Below are positions 45,138 to 54,758 of a DNA stretch of 64,000 bases, piece by piece. The notes below the pieces were generated by a model. It worked only from the letters and a program-made list of their open reading frames with translations, had not been told where the DNA came from and made no database searches. Location of the stretch: positions 1-64,000 of the forward strand of contig JAQBOA010000059.1 in the NCBI GenBank assembly GCA_028288305.1, in the 5' to 3' direction. The position numbers and the translations under genes were made by a program. The number at the start of each line of letters is the position of its first letter. The first letter of the stretch is position 1. This DNA is from Mucilaginibacter sp. GTDB lineage: Bacteria; Bacteroidota; Bacteroidia; Sphingobacteriales; Sphingobacteriaceae.

Positions 45138-45692
45138 CTAAAATTTCAATGGCGGCCCTACAACTTCCATTCCATGTGTTGCCCATAGGTCTTTTAATAT
45201 GTGCTCCTGATCCTTAGGTATATCTTTGCCCAGTTTACTCATTTGCTTAAAAAAATCCTCCATTGAACCGGCCGGCTGAAAAAGAACGAGCATTTGAGCT
45301 TCTCCGTCATTTGTTTTTGCAAAGGCATGCGGAACTTTTCTGGGGGCAAAAGCAAAATCACCTGCTTTTAAATTGAAAGTATCTTCACCAACCTTAACAA
45401 TAAATTCTCCTTTAATTATATAAAACAATTCATCCTGGTAATGATGAAGATGAAGAGCAGGCCCGCCTTTTGCCTGGCGTACGGTATCGTAAATGCATAA
45501 AGCGCCGTCTGTATCTTTTGAGGAAACTTTACAATCGAATTGCCCGCCCATAATATTAAGCTCTTCCTGGTTCCGGTCCATCCCCGACTTCACAACAAAG
45601 CCTTTTTTGGAAATTTCAGTTGGCTGATTTTTGGCTGCTACAGCTAAAACTGATGCAAGCAATGGAAATTGAAGGAAAAGGCGTCGTTTCAT
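45138..45692 (-). CDS. Exported cupin-domain protein
   Basis: This 184-residue protein has an N-terminal signal-like segment (RRLFLQFPLLASVLAVAAKN) and a single cupin barrel. The metal-binding first motif is in LHLHHYQDELFYIIKGEFIV (His, His, Glu) and the second motif has GDFAFAPRKVPHAF with its histidine. Such proteins bind a metal and may act on or sense small molecules; the substrate is unknown. The gene stands alone and converges with the ABM-like gene. Confidence 0.85.
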   Translation of the reverse strand: MKRRLFLQFPLLASVLAVAAKNQPTEISKKGFVVKSGMDRNQEELNIMGGQFDCKVSSKDTDGALCIYDTVRQAKGGPALHLHHYQDELFYIIKGEFIVKVGEDTFNLKAGDFAFAPRKVPHAFAKTNDGEAQMLVLFQPAGSMEDFFKQMSKLGKDIPKDQEHILKDLWATHGMEVVGPPLKF

Positions 45693-46148
45693 AATTTAGG
45701 GATTTATAAAAAAAGGATAATTTTCTTTTCGCCTATGCTAATACACTAATTATCAGTTTCTTATTGGTACGTAAATATAAATAATTATTATTACAATAAA
45801 ATATTCATTAACTATTATTTAGTCTCCTTCTTCTCCACAGAAAACTCCATAAATAATTAAACAAATTTACCTCAGTTGGCAGATGGAGTTTTTTCTTAAG
45901 GGCTAGCGGCTTATTTCTTCCTATAATAATGCCCTTAGTACATAAAATCGTTACACAAAGAAGTGATGATTATATAGAATAGCATATTGTTTAGTAAGAT
46001 AAAAATTTAATTTTGAGCCTGCTAAACCACTAAAAATTATTAAATCTATACTTAGTTGTTAAACAAAATTGACTTGAATGAACAGAAAGGTTTTATAACT
46101 GTTATTTATAGCTTTTAAATATGTTTTAAAAATCAAAGAATAATAAAA
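45693..46148. other. Intergenic stretch without a visible gene
   Basis: A 456-bp AT-rich spacer between divergent genes. I see no gene and no strong hairpin. TATGTTTT at about 46120 weakly resembles a -7 box for the gene at 46149. Confidence 0.4.
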
Positions 46149-47681
46149 ATGGGAAGAATTAAATTAATTAATGCAGCCTTACTTTTACTGATCGTACTCT
46201 CAAGCTTAGCTGTAAAAGCACAGGAAAAGACAATAGGTATTTTCGATGGCCAGGCCGACATCGGTAAAAATACTAAACCCGGGTCAGGAACTTATCTGCC
46301 TCAAACGGAACAATATGTAATTTCGGGTGCTGGTTATAATATTTGGTTTGATCATGACGAGTTTCATTATGTGTATAAAAAAATAAAAGGCGACTTTATT
46401 CTTTATACCCGTGCTGAATTTGTAGGTTGGAATGGTGTTGAACAACACCGCAAAGTAGGTTGGATGGTGCGTAAATCACTCGATGGCAACTCGGCACAGG
46501 TTAATGCTGTTGAACATGGTGATGGCCGTACCTCTTTACAGTTCCGGAGAAGCGCAGGCGCGACAACAGAAGAGATCACATCAAAACTAGATCATGCCAA
46601 CATTATTCAGTTAGAAAGAAAAGGTAACGTTTATACTATGCGTGTTGCAAAATACGGCGAGCCTTTTGTTACCGAACAGGTAGGAGATTTAGACCTTGGT
46701 GATGAAGTTTATGTAGGCTTATTTGTAGGCTCACATAACGCGGATGTAGCTGAAACAGGTGTGTTCCGGGATGTTAGGATTACTGTTCCTTATGCTGGTG
46801 AAGCAGATCAAAGAACACCAATGAACCTTGGAAGTAATTTAGAAGTGATGGAAGTTGCTACCGGTAACCGGGAAATTATTTATACAGTACCTTACTCAAT
46901 ACAAGCACCTAACTGGACTTCTGATAATAAAAGCCTGATATTTAACAGCAACAAAGGAGTTTTGTATACATTCGATTTAAAGACCAGGAAACCCACATTA
47001 TTAAATACCGGGGATGTAAAGAACAATAACAATGACCACGTGTTATCATTTGATGGTAAGATGATCGGATTAAGCAGCTTTGTAAAAGAATTGGGCGGGT
47101 CCATTGTTTACACTATGCCCGTAACTGGTGGCACACCTAAGCAAATTACCCCTAAAGGCCCATCGTATACGCATGGCTGGTCACCCGATGGGAAAGATAT
47201 TGTATTTTGCGGGGACAGGGACGGGGAATATGACGTGTATAAAGTACCTGCCAACGGTGGGCCGGAAGTTCGTTTAACCACTGCAAAGGGTTTAGATGAT
47301 GGCCCTGAATATACCCCTGATGGGAAATACATTTATTTCAATTCTGTACGATCAGGCCTGATGCAAATATGGAGGATGAAGCCGGATGGAAGTGACCAGG
47401 AACAGGTAACCAATGACGAGTACGATAACTGGTTTGCACATATTTCGCCAGATGGCAAATGGATGGTATTTTTAACTTTTCTTCCAACGGAAGTTGAGCC
47501 GGGCATACATCCACCATACAAACATGTATATATTCGTCTGTTGCCGATTACTGGCGGCAAACCAAAAGTGTTGGCATATTTTTACGGAGGACAAGGTTCA
47601 ATGAACACTCCATCGTGGTCGCCGGATAGTAAACATATTGCATTTATAAGTAACACGAATCCGATTGAACCAGTTAAATAA
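46149..47681 (+). CDS. Exported TolB-like/PD40 beta-propeller protein
   Basis: This 510-residue protein has a signal peptide (AALLLLIVLSSLAVKAQ). The N-terminal 200 residues form a concanavalin-like beta domain of the DUF1349 type (ISGAGYNIWFDHDEFHYVYK; GDFILYTRAEFVGW). The C-terminal part is a six-bladed propeller built of PD40/TolB repeats (FSPDG-type: WSPDGKDIVFCGDRDGEYDVYK, YTPDGKYIYFNSVRSGLMQIW, ISPDGKWMVFLTF, WSPDSKHIAFISN). It is probably periplasmic or surface-located and may bind carbohydrates or proteins. It leads a row of genes (HbpS-like, AKR, VOC, TIM-barrel) that look like sugar or oxidised-sugar metabolism. Confidence 0.85.
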   Translation: MGRIKLINAALLLLIVLSSLAVKAQEKTIGIFDGQADIGKNTKPGSGTYLPQTEQYVISGAGYNIWFDHDEFHYVYKKIKGDFILYTRAEFVGWNGVEQHRKVGWMVRKSLDGNSAQVNAVEHGDGRTSLQFRRSAGATTEEITSKLDHANIIQLERKGNVYTMRVAKYGEPFVTEQVGDLDLGDEVYVGLFVGSHNADVAETGVFRDVRITVPYAGEADQRTPMNLGSNLEVMEVATGNREIIYTVPYSIQAPNWTSDNKSLIFNSNKGVLYTFDLKTRKPTLLNTGDVKNNNNDHVLSFDGKMIGLSSFVKELGGSIVYTMPVTGGTPKQITPKGPSYTHGWSPDGKDIVFCGDRDGEYDVYKVPANGGPEVRLTTAKGLDDGPEYTPDGKYIYFNSVRSGLMQIWRMKPDGSDQEQVTNDEYDNWFAHISPDGKWMVFLTFLPTEVEPGIHPPYKHVYIRLLPITGGKPKVLAYFYGGQGSMNTPSWSPDSKHIAFISNTNPIEPVK

Positions 47682-47730
47682 AAGAAAAGATGTCAATTAT
47701 ATTTTAAAGTTAAAATGATATAATTACATC

Positions 47731-48189
47731 ATGAAAGCAAGTAATATAAATCTTATTGTAAGCAGGCTATTTGACGAAATTGAAAAGCTGATACCTGTTT
47801 ATATGGAGAACCCTGTAGATAACAGTATTGCAAATGGAAATTGTGCCGTTTGTATAATTGATGAAGCTGGGGACATTTACGGAAAAATGTATGGTACCTA
47901 CCGGCCCAGGCAAAGGCAGTCATACAAAGTAGCCTGGACAAAGGCCAGCCAGGTTTGGCTGACAGGTTATAAAACAGGCGAATATGAGAAGATGGTTTTT
48001 AACGGCCTTGTTGATGAAAACGCTAATGGTATTGAGGCGCCCGATTTAATAGGATGGGTGGGGGGCCAGCCACTTACCTTAAAAGACGGAACAAAACTCT
48101 CCGTCGGATTTAGCGGTTTCAGGGGATTTATAGATATTGAAATTGTTGTAAAAGCGCTGGAGAAGGCGGAAGAAGTATCAAGTATTTAG
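47731..48189 (+). CDS. GlcG/HbpS-like protein
   Basis: This 152-residue protein matches the GlcG/HbpS (heme-degrading-like, PF03928-type) fold: an N-terminal helix (NLIVSRLFDEIEKLI), the strand CAVCIIDEAGDIYGKMYG, then KVAWTKASQVWLTGYKTGEYE and the closing GGQPLTLKDGTKLSVGFSGF...DIEIVVKALEKAE. Family members bind heme or cobalamin or serve unknown accessory roles. It lies 50 bp after the propeller gene, probably in one transcript. Specific ligand unknown. Confidence 0.75.
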   Translation: MKASNINLIVSRLFDEIEKLIPVYMENPVDNSIANGNCAVCIIDEAGDIYGKMYGTYRPRQRQSYKVAWTKASQVWLTGYKTGEYEKMVFNGLVDENANGIEAPDLIGWVGGQPLTLKDGTKLSVGFSGFRGFIDIEIVVKALEKAEEVSSI

Positions 48190-48212
48190 TATCAAGTATC
48201 AAGATTTTTTTA

Positions 48213-48449
48213 ACAGGAATAGAAGAATTTGTATCGGTTTCTGGCTTCAATTATCAAGATTTTTAGAAAGATCAATGCTTTTTGTCTTGATACTAGCTAC
48301 TTGATACTCTAAAAAAGATATTTTAACAGAAAAAAAATTTAATAGGAATAGAAGAATTTGTATCAGGTTTCTGGCATCAATTATCAAGATTTTTAGCAAG
48401 ACTAATGCTTTTTGTCTTGATACTTGATACTAGCTACTTAATACTCTAA
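48213..48449. repeat. Two tandem copies of a 110-120 bp sequence
   Basis: AGGAATAGAAGAATTTGTATC, TTTCTGGCNTCAATTATCAA, GATTTTTAG and AATGCTTTTTGTCTTGATACT occur in the same order at about 48213-48310 and 48333-48449. Both copies end with TTGATACTAGCTACTTNATACTCTAAAA-type blocks, here quoted in parts, and a TATCAAG motif recurs many times. The repeat fills most of the gap between the HbpS-like and aldo/keto reductase genes. Confidence 0.75.
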
Positions 48450-48461
48450 AACAAAAAAACT

Positions 48462-49457
48462 ATGAACTACTTAGCAAAACCAGAACGTTACCAAAATATG
48501 CAATACCGCCGCTGTGGTAAAAGCGGATTAATGTTACCTGCGGTATCGCTGGGATTATGGCATAATTTCGGACATATTGATAAGCTTGAAAATATGCGTA
48601 ATATTTTAAGGCTTGCTTTTGATAGCGGCGTCACCCACTTTGACCTTGCAAACAATTACGGGCCGCCGCCGGGATCAGCAGAGGAGAATTTTGGAACCAT
48701 TTTCAAACATGATTTTAAAAGCTATCGCGATGAGTTGATCATTTCAACAAAAGCTGGCTGGGGTATGTGGGATGGCCCTTACGGTGATTGGGGATCAAAA
48801 AAATATTTAGTAGCCAGTCTCGATCAGAGTTTGAAAAGAATGGGACTGGATTATGTGGACATTTTTTATCACCATCGTCCGGATCCCGAAACACCGTTGG
48901 AAGAAACAATGACCGCCCTGGATTTAATTGTAAGGCAGGGAAAGGCTTTATATGTTGGCATATCAAGCTATCAGCCTGAGGAATCGGCGAAGGCATTTGA
49001 AATTTTAAAAGATTTAGGTACGCCATGCTTAATTCATCAGCCAAAATATTCCATGTTCGACCGCTGGGTTGAGGATAGCCTGCTGGATACTTTGGAAGGT
49101 TATGGTGTAGGATGTATTCCATTTTCGCCGCTTGCACAAGGGCTTTTAACCAATAAATATTTAAAAGGTATACCAGAAGGGTCAAGGGCTGCGGCACATC
49201 GCGGTAATGGCGCAATTGATGAGGGTGAGGTTACAGAAGCCAAAATAGCAAAAGTGAGGTTATTAAATGAACTGGCTGTAAACAGGGGACAGGATCTGGC
49301 TCAAATGGCACTTTCATGGATTTTGAAAGACAAACGCATTACCTCGGTATTAATTGGGGTAAGCAAACCTGAACAGGTAACAGACTCTTTACGTTGCCTC
49401 GAGAATATTAATTTTACAAATGACGAACTTGCAAGGATCAATGAAATCCTGAAATAA
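48462..49457 (+). CDS. Aldo/keto reductase (YghZ/Kv-beta-like)
   Basis: This 331-residue NADPH-dependent reductase has the AKR barrel. The catalytic tetrad region is visible: DLANNYGPPPGSAE (Asp and Tyr), STKAGWGMWDGPYG (Lys) and DIFYHHRPDPETP (His). The NADP-binding end reads SVLIGVSKPEQVTDSL. It has the GPPPGSAEENFG signature of the YghZ/Kv-channel-beta subgroup, whose YghZ member reduces glyceraldehyde-3-phosphate and methylglyoxal. It is followed by VOC and TIM-barrel genes in the same direction. Confidence 0.92.
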   Translation: MNYLAKPERYQNMQYRRCGKSGLMLPAVSLGLWHNFGHIDKLENMRNILRLAFDSGVTHFDLANNYGPPPGSAEENFGTIFKHDFKSYRDELIISTKAGWGMWDGPYGDWGSKKYLVASLDQSLKRMGLDYVDIFYHHRPDPETPLEETMTALDLIVRQGKALYVGISSYQPEESAKAFEILKDLGTPCLIHQPKYSMFDRWVEDSLLDTLEGYGVGCIPFSPLAQGLLTNKYLKGIPEGSRAAAHRGNGAIDEGEVTEAKIAKVRLLNELAVNRGQDLAQMALSWILKDKRITSVLIGVSKPEQVTDSLRCLENINFTNDELARINEILK

Positions 49458-49483
49458 ACTAACTATTATTAAAACTTAAAATT

Positions 49484-49942
49484 ATGATAAAAAGCATAGC
49501 TGTTACTTTCCTTTTTTTCTCAATAATAGGAGGTACCATGACCCGTGTATTTGCCCAGGATGGTGTTAAAGCTGATCATATTGCACTTTACGTAAAAGAC
49601 CTGAAGAAAAGTGCCGATTTTTATAAAAATGTTATGCAGCTTAAAGAAATATCCGAGCCATTTCATGATGGCAAACATGTTTGGTTAAGAACAGGTGAGC
49701 ACAGCCAGTTGCACCTTATACAAGGCGCAGCTGAAATAACCCAGCATGACATCAACTCACATTTCGCCTATTCGGTAAATAATCTTGCTGATTTTACAAA
49801 ACACCTTGATGAAATGCATGTTAAGTATGGCAACTGGAAGCAAGATTCAAAAGAGCCGCAATTAAGGCCCGATGGTATAAAACAGGTTTACCTGCAAGAC
49901 CCCGATAACATCTGGATAGAAGTTAATGACGATAAGTTTTAA
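49484..49942 (+). CDS. Exported VOC-family (glyoxalase-like) protein
   Basis: This 152-residue protein has a signal peptide (AVTFLFFSIIGGTMTRVFAQ) and one glyoxalase/bleomycin-resistance (VOC) domain: DHIALYVKDLKKSADFYKNVM, HVWLRTGEHSQLHLI and the C-terminal IKQVYLQDPDNIWIEVND with its metal-binding glutamate and aspartate. VOC proteins bind a divalent metal and act on small carbonyl compounds. Export to the periplasm is unusual for glyoxalase I itself. It lies 26 bp after the aldo/keto reductase and is probably co-transcribed. Confidence 0.87.
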   Translation: MIKSIAVTFLFFSIIGGTMTRVFAQDGVKADHIALYVKDLKKSADFYKNVMQLKEISEPFHDGKHVWLRTGEHSQLHLIQGAAEITQHDINSHFAYSVNNLADFTKHLDEMHVKYGNWKQDSKEPQLRPDGIKQVYLQDPDNIWIEVNDDKF

Positions 49943-50014
49943 CGTTTTACAACTAAATAAATTCTCAATTTTAATTACCAACTATAAACATCATATAACC
50001 AACCAATTAAAGTT

Positions 50015-50896
50015 ATGACAACCAGAAGATCATTTCTTAAAACCTCGGCGGTGTTATCTGCCGGGCTTTTAGCGGCCCCTAAATTATTTGCTTACGACAA
50101 AAAACATATCGGCCTTCAATTATACACTGTAAGGGATTATATGGCAAAAGACCCTGCAGCAACCTTAGCTAAAGTAGCGCAAATAGGATATACCTCTGTT
50201 GAAGGCACTTATACCGGTCCGGGGAAATTCCATAATGTTCCTATAAGTGATTTCAAAGGAATGTTAAAACAAAACGGACTGGTTATGTGGAGCTGCCATT
50301 ACCGTCTTGGAGAAGAAAAGGTAAACGGACAAGCACAAAATGGTACCATATTAAATGGCTGGGATAAAGCAGTTGACGATGCCGCTGAAATGGGGTTAAA
50401 ATATATGGTTTGCGCTTATCTTGCGGAATCTGAACGGGGCACATTAGATCATTATAAAAAAGTAGCGGATGATTTTAATAAAGCTGCTGAAACCTGTAAA
50501 AAGGCGGGCATTCAGTTTTGCTATCACAACCATAATTTTGAATTTATACAGGAAAATGGCAAATATCCGTACGAAACATTACTTGCTAACACCGATAAAA
50601 ACCTGGTAAAAATGGAAATGGATTTGTTTTGGGTAGTTAAAGCCAACCAGGACCCTATTGCATTGATCAATGAACATCCTGGCCGTTTCCCATTGTGGCA
50701 TGTAAAGGACATGGATAAAACTTCCGATAAAATGTTTACCGAAGTTGGTAACGGTATTATTGATTTCAAAAAGATATTTACGCATGCTGATAAAGCAGGT
50801 TTAAAAAACTTTTTTGTAGAGCAGGATAAATGCCCCGGCGATCCTTATACAAGTATTACTGAAAGCATTACTTATATAAAAAGTAACCTGGTTTAA
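50015..50896 (+). CDS. Exported sugar phosphate isomerase/epimerase-like TIM barrel
   Basis: This 293-residue protein has a Tat-type signal (TTRRSFLKTSAVLSAGLLAA) and an AP-endonuclease-2/xylose-isomerase-like TIM barrel: LQLYTVRDYM near the start, FCYHNHNFEF, KMEMDLFWVV, LWHVKDMD and FVEQDKCPGDP supply the usual metal-binding His, Glu and Asp residues. Secreted members are common in Bacteroidota, often for 3-keto sugars or inositols; the substrate is not determined here. The order AKR, VOC, TIM barrel suggests a periplasmic sugar-oxidation or isomerisation pathway. A terminator follows at 50928. Confidence 0.87.
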   Translation: MTTRRSFLKTSAVLSAGLLAAPKLFAYDKKHIGLQLYTVRDYMAKDPAATLAKVAQIGYTSVEGTYTGPGKFHNVPISDFKGMLKQNGLVMWSCHYRLGEEKVNGQAQNGTILNGWDKAVDDAAEMGLKYMVCAYLAESERGTLDHYKKVADDFNKAAETCKKAGIQFCYHNHNFEFIQENGKYPYETLLANTDKNLVKMEMDLFWVVKANQDPIALINEHPGRFPLWHVKDMDKTSDKMFTEVGNGIIDFKKIFTHADKAGLKNFFVEQDKCPGDPYTSITESITYIKSNLV

Positions 50897-50927
50897 CGAT
50901 ATCTCACACAACTAAATCAACTCCGGG

Positions 50928-50954
50928 CCGGGCTTTTAAAAGTCCGGTTTTTTT
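50928..50954 (+). terminator. Terminator after the TIM-barrel gene
   Basis: CCGGGCTTTT/AAAAGTCCGG forms a hairpin (one mismatch), followed by a run of seven T. Confidence 0.85.
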
Positions 50955-50990
50955 ATGGGTTGAGAATTTAATTCCGGGTGTTCGAAATAT

Positions 50991-52199
50991 TTAAAGGGGT
51001 TTTATTTTGTTATAGATACTAAGGGCATCACACAGCTTTTTTATTTCATCTTCAGTATTATAATAATGTACTGAAGCCCGTACAACGCTGGTAAGATGGT
51101 TTTTATTCATGTAGAACAGTGTTGATTTGGCTAAGCCGACAGACACATTAATTTGTTTTTCGGCCAGCATACTTTTTACAGATGCACTATCTTTCGCATC
51201 AACTGAAAAAGTTACAATACCGCATTTTTGATCACAAATGTCATGGACGGTTATGCCATCTATACTTTCCAGTTGCCGACGCATCGTATTTGCTAATTGT
51301 TGCACACGCTGCCATATTCTGTCGACCCCAATATTTAAAGCATATTCAACGGCTTTACCAAGCCCGAGGGTAAGCGCCCGGTTCTTTTCGTAAAGTTCAA
51401 ACCGCCTGCCATCATTTCTTATTTTAAAATCATTTTCACTTATCCATTGTACATTAAAGCCATCCATAAAAACAGGCTTCAATTTGTCCTGTACCTCTTT
51501 TCTTACATATAAGAAGCCCGTTCCTCTTGGTGCCCGCAAATATTTACGCCCGGTTACGGCCAGCATGTCACATTCTATCTCCTTTACATCTACAGGCAAC
51601 TGTCCTGCACTTTGGCAGGCATCAACCAGGTATAAAATATTGTGTTTACAGGCAATCTTCCCTATTTCGACAATTGGCATTACACCTCCCGCTGTTGATG
51701 GAATATGTGTAATAGCGATCAGTTTGGTTTGCGGTGAAATAGCGTTTTCCAATGCAACCAGGGAAAAGTTTCCATGATCATCATTAGGTATTACCTTAAT
51801 TTCAATACCATAGGTTTTTTTAGCATCCAAAAGCCCTATTATATTGGTTACATATTCCATTTCGGAAGTTATAACCACATCTCCTTTTTTAAAACCGATG
51901 CCGTTAAATGCCATTAACCAGGCCGCGCTGGCATTTTCAACAATAGCAATCTCATCCTTATTGGCATTAGTTAACCTGGCAATTAAGGCATAGGTATTGT
52001 CTAATTGATCCTTATATTTATATTCGGTCTCATATCCGCCACAAATTGCCTCTTCATTTAAGTAATTAATAACAGTATCAACCACTACATCAGGCGGCAG
52101 GGCGGAGCCCGCGTTATTAAAGTGTGTCTTGACAGTTGTTCCTTTTGTTTCGGTTCTGAATTGTTGTATTTCCTGCTCGGTTAGCGCTGTAATTTCCAT
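50991..52199 (-). CDS. Class V aminotransferase (cysteine desulfurase/isopenicillin-epimerase-like)
   Basis: This 402-residue PLP enzyme carries the class V features: FNNAGSALPPDVV near the start, IVENASAAWLMAF, the aspartate-glutamine pair LVDACQSAGQ (D193, Q196) and the PLP lysine in VTGRKYLRAPRGTGFLY (K219). It resembles SufS/CsdA-like and isopenicillin-N-epimerase-like enzymes. The lysine context RKYLRAPRGTGFL is that of the second group, and the usual cysteine desulfurase active-site loop is not evident. Substrate unknown. It is transcribed alone, converging with the TIM-barrel gene. Confidence 0.87.
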   Translation of the reverse strand: MEITALTEQEIQQFRTETKGTTVKTHFNNAGSALPPDVVVDTVINYLNEEAICGGYETEYKYKDQLDNTYALIARLTNANKDEIAIVENASAAWLMAFNGIGFKKGDVVITSEMEYVTNIIGLLDAKKTYGIEIKVIPNDDHGNFSLVALENAISPQTKLIAITHIPSTAGGVMPIVEIGKIACKHNILYLVDACQSAGQLPVDVKEIECDMLAVTGRKYLRAPRGTGFLYVRKEVQDKLKPVFMDGFNVQWISENDFKIRNDGRRFELYEKNRALTLGLGKAVEYALNIGVDRIWQRVQQLANTMRRQLESIDGITVHDICDQKCGIVTFSVDAKDSASVKSMLAEKQINVSVGLAKSTLFYMNKNHLTSVVRASVHYYNTEDEIKKLCDALSIYNKIKPL

Positions 52200-52567
52200 T
52201 TTGGACTTTGAATAGTTATTGAGATATTATTAATCACAAAGTAATAACATATTCCACTAATAAAACAGATGCAGAATTGATGTATTTTGACGTAACAGAT
52301 TAGAACCGGAATGTTCTAACTATCCTGCAAATTGGCTCTGTCCAAAGGCTTACTTCAAATGGCGGCTCCATTATTCGATAAAAACATTATGCTTTTCTAT
52401 TTTGATGCTTTTAAATCGATTAAAACCATGAACATAATACCTGATTACACGTACAAAGTTGACCTACAGGCGGATAAAAAAAAGATTTTGAAGTCTGAAT
52501 AGATAAATGTCGACAGCGTAAACATTTCTTCTTGTTTTGGTATTATAATAGAAAGAAGTCTAAAAAT
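52200..52567. other. Divergent intergenic region
   Basis: No gene is supported. It should contain the promoters of the aminotransferase (minus) and the response regulator (plus). I see no strong repeats. Confidence 0.4.
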
Positions 52568-52939
52568 TTGGATATACGTAATAAGCATATTGTAATTATT
52601 GAAGATGATACATCTTTGCTACAGCTGTTAGAAAAATTTTTACAATCAGAAGGACACCGGGTTACCAGCTTCGAAAAACTTTCTACTATTGAAGAACTGA
52701 TCGAATTAAAAGCCGATTGTTTCCTTATTGATGAACACCTTCCTAATGTTAGCGGCCATATTATCTGTATTTTATTGAAGGCTAAAGAGCAAACAAAAGA
52801 GATACCAGTTATTTTGATGTCAGCTTTCGAAGAATTAGAATACTTTGCTGATATCTCTTGTGCCGATGCTTTTTTAAAAAAGCCGTTTGCACGGCAAGAA
52901 TTGTTAGGTATTATAGATTTGATATTATCCAAAGTTTGA
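52568..52939 (+). CDS. Single-domain response regulator
   Basis: About 123 residues from a TTG at 52568 (the codon before DIRNKHIVIIEDD); an upstream TTG at 52532 is also in frame. It is a lone receiver domain: acidic pair in IIEDDTSLL, phospho-acceptor aspartate in CFLIDEHLPNVSG, threonine/serine position in VILMSAF and lysine in FLKKPF. There is no output domain, so it acts through protein contacts, like CheY- or Spo0F-type proteins. No kinase gene is adjacent; the hybrid kinase at 31672 is the nearest chromosomal one. Confidence 0.85.
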   Translation: MDIRNKHIVIIEDDTSLLQLLEKFLQSEGHRVTSFEKLSTIEELIELKADCFLIDEHLPNVSGHIICILLKAKEQTKEIPVILMSAFEELEYFADISCADAFLKKPFARQELLGIIDLILSKV

Positions 52940-53061
52940 ATTGCCCGAGAGGCGACGTTTTGCATCGATCACCCCCTTATATAGATCGTGTCTGCTATTT
53001 AGTTACTCTAGCTTTTTGACAAAGCAATGTTTCATGAAGCACCTCATAATCCGCCTCCGAT

Positions 53062-54639
53062 CTACCCAACAATCCTTCCCAAAATATCCGCTCTATCATC
53101 TGGTTTACCCTGCAGCCTGTTTACGCTAAATAAAGGCTTTATGGTTAACTTATCACCATCAAAAATGCAAGTGAAGCTGTCACCATGCACGGTTTCTATA
53201 TATCGCCAGGTAAGGAGCAGGGTGTTGTCATCTTTCCATCCAAAACTTGCCGCTACAATGGAGTCAAAGTCGATACGTCTCAGTGAGAACAGGGAATGCG
53301 CCGAAGGTTTGAGATTGCCTTTTCTAATCCAGCGGTTCATGCCGTTGGTGATTATAATATCCGGTTTCCCGTCTTCCTTCAAAGTAAAAATACAGTTATC
53401 GCCTTTAAACCGAAAAGTGACTGATTTGGCGTTGAATGGATTGTTATCAAGTATAAACTCTTTGCCCGAAATCTTGTCGGAAATTGGCGATGTAGTTGAA
53501 AGTTGGGGCGGGTCATATTTTAACGCCTTCAATTCATTTACAAGCGTTTTATGAGCGGTCCTGTCAGCAGGCAGGGGTGCTGCCTTCATTTCTGGCAGTA
53601 AAACATCCCACACAGCTTGCATCATCTTTTTTGTTTCCATGCTTTCGCTGGTAATGGCTACAACGGCATCCAAATGGGGTAAAACTATGCTGAATTGTCC
53701 ATAAGCGCCATCGGCACGAAATCCGCCCGGAGGGTTTAACCAAAACTGGTATCCATAGCCATATCCCCAGGTGCTGTCATTGTGGCCGTTATCAATATGT
53801 TTAGCCGATGCTTCAGCCACCCACTCTTTGCTGATTACCTGTTTACCTTTCCACATACCTTTTTGCAGATATAGCTGACCAAATTTGGCAAGATCTTCCG
53901 TAGGCATACGCAAATGCGAAGCACCCATGTTTATACCTTCCCAGTTTGCACCCCAGGTAGTATTGACTATATCTAAGGGTTCGTATAAACGGGGTTTCAA
54001 ATATTCATGAGCTGATTGTCCGGTTACTTTTTTAATAATGGCACTCAACATAAAGCTTGCGCCCGAATTATACATAAATTGGCTGCCTGGCTTAAAAACG
54101 ACCGGCAAGCTCAAAAATGTCTTTTCCCAGGGAACACCTGCAGGCGATGCTTCCAAAATAAGAATAGAATCTTTCCCATGCCCAACCGACATGCTTAGCA
54201 GATGCCTTATTTTTAAGGCTGCCAGGTTATCACTTACCTCATTCGGTAAATATTCAGGGAAAAATTTAATTACAGGGTCATCTACAGTAATCAGCCCTTC
54301 ACCAACAGCTAACCCAATGGCGGTGCTTGTAAAACTCTTGCTTACCGAATATAGTTGCATTCGGTGCTCAGCCGAGTAGGGCGCCCACCAGGCTTCGGCA
54401 ACTACATTTCCGTGCCTCAATATCATTAAACTATGAAACTCCTGCCCACTTTGTTTAATGGCATCCAAAAATTTGCTGATCCCCGCCGAAGGAATCCCCT
54501 GCATCTCAGGTGTACTGCGGGGCAGTGAGTATCGATTTTTCGAAATGCTTTCATTGCCATAACTAAGCAGTGAAGGAAACAAGCCAAAGCCAAGTGATAA
54601 TAATCCGGCTTCTTTTATAAATATACGTCTGTTAGGCAT
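53062..54639 (-). CDS. Serine hydrolase, class C beta-lactamase/esterase family
   Basis: This 525-residue exported enzyme has an N-terminal signal (RRIFIKEAGLLSLGFGLFPSLLS). The penicillin-binding-like domain shows the SxxK motif in YSVSKSF (S98, K101), a YNS variant of the YxN motif in FMYNSGASF and the third motif region GFRADGAYGQF. An additional C-terminal beta domain of about 130 residues (from about 395) follows, as in lipocalin-like-capped members. Likely roles are esterase or peptidase activity; true beta-lactamase function is not implied. It lies upstream of nothing on its strand and stands alone. Confidence 0.88.
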   Translation of the reverse strand: MPNRRIFIKEAGLLSLGFGLFPSLLSYGNESISKNRYSLPRSTPEMQGIPSAGISKFLDAIKQSGQEFHSLMILRHGNVVAEAWWAPYSAEHRMQLYSVSKSFTSTAIGLAVGEGLITVDDPVIKFFPEYLPNEVSDNLAALKIRHLLSMSVGHGKDSILILEASPAGVPWEKTFLSLPVVFKPGSQFMYNSGASFMLSAIIKKVTGQSAHEYLKPRLYEPLDIVNTTWGANWEGINMGASHLRMPTEDLAKFGQLYLQKGMWKGKQVISKEWVAEASAKHIDNGHNDSTWGYGYGYQFWLNPPGGFRADGAYGQFSIVLPHLDAVVAITSESMETKKMMQAVWDVLLPEMKAAPLPADRTAHKTLVNELKALKYDPPQLSTTSPISDKISGKEFILDNNPFNAKSVTFRFKGDNCIFTLKEDGKPDIIITNGMNRWIRKGNLKPSAHSLFSLRRIDFDSIVAASFGWKDDNTLLLTWRYIETVHGDSFTCIFDGDKLTIKPLFSVNRLQGKPDDRADILGRIVG

Positions 54640-54758
54640 GAAAGGTAACTGTGTGGAATATGAAGTGAATGTAGAGCGAATTTTTTATAATTTTTTGATT
54701 GTCATACAATATTTACTTTGTAAAGTATACCTTTTGATATGAAGTAATAAAGGCACAA

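Noticed and set aside
48190..48461. A CRISPR array
   Set aside because: Only two long tandem copies exist, without regular short repeats and unique spacers, and no cas gene is present.
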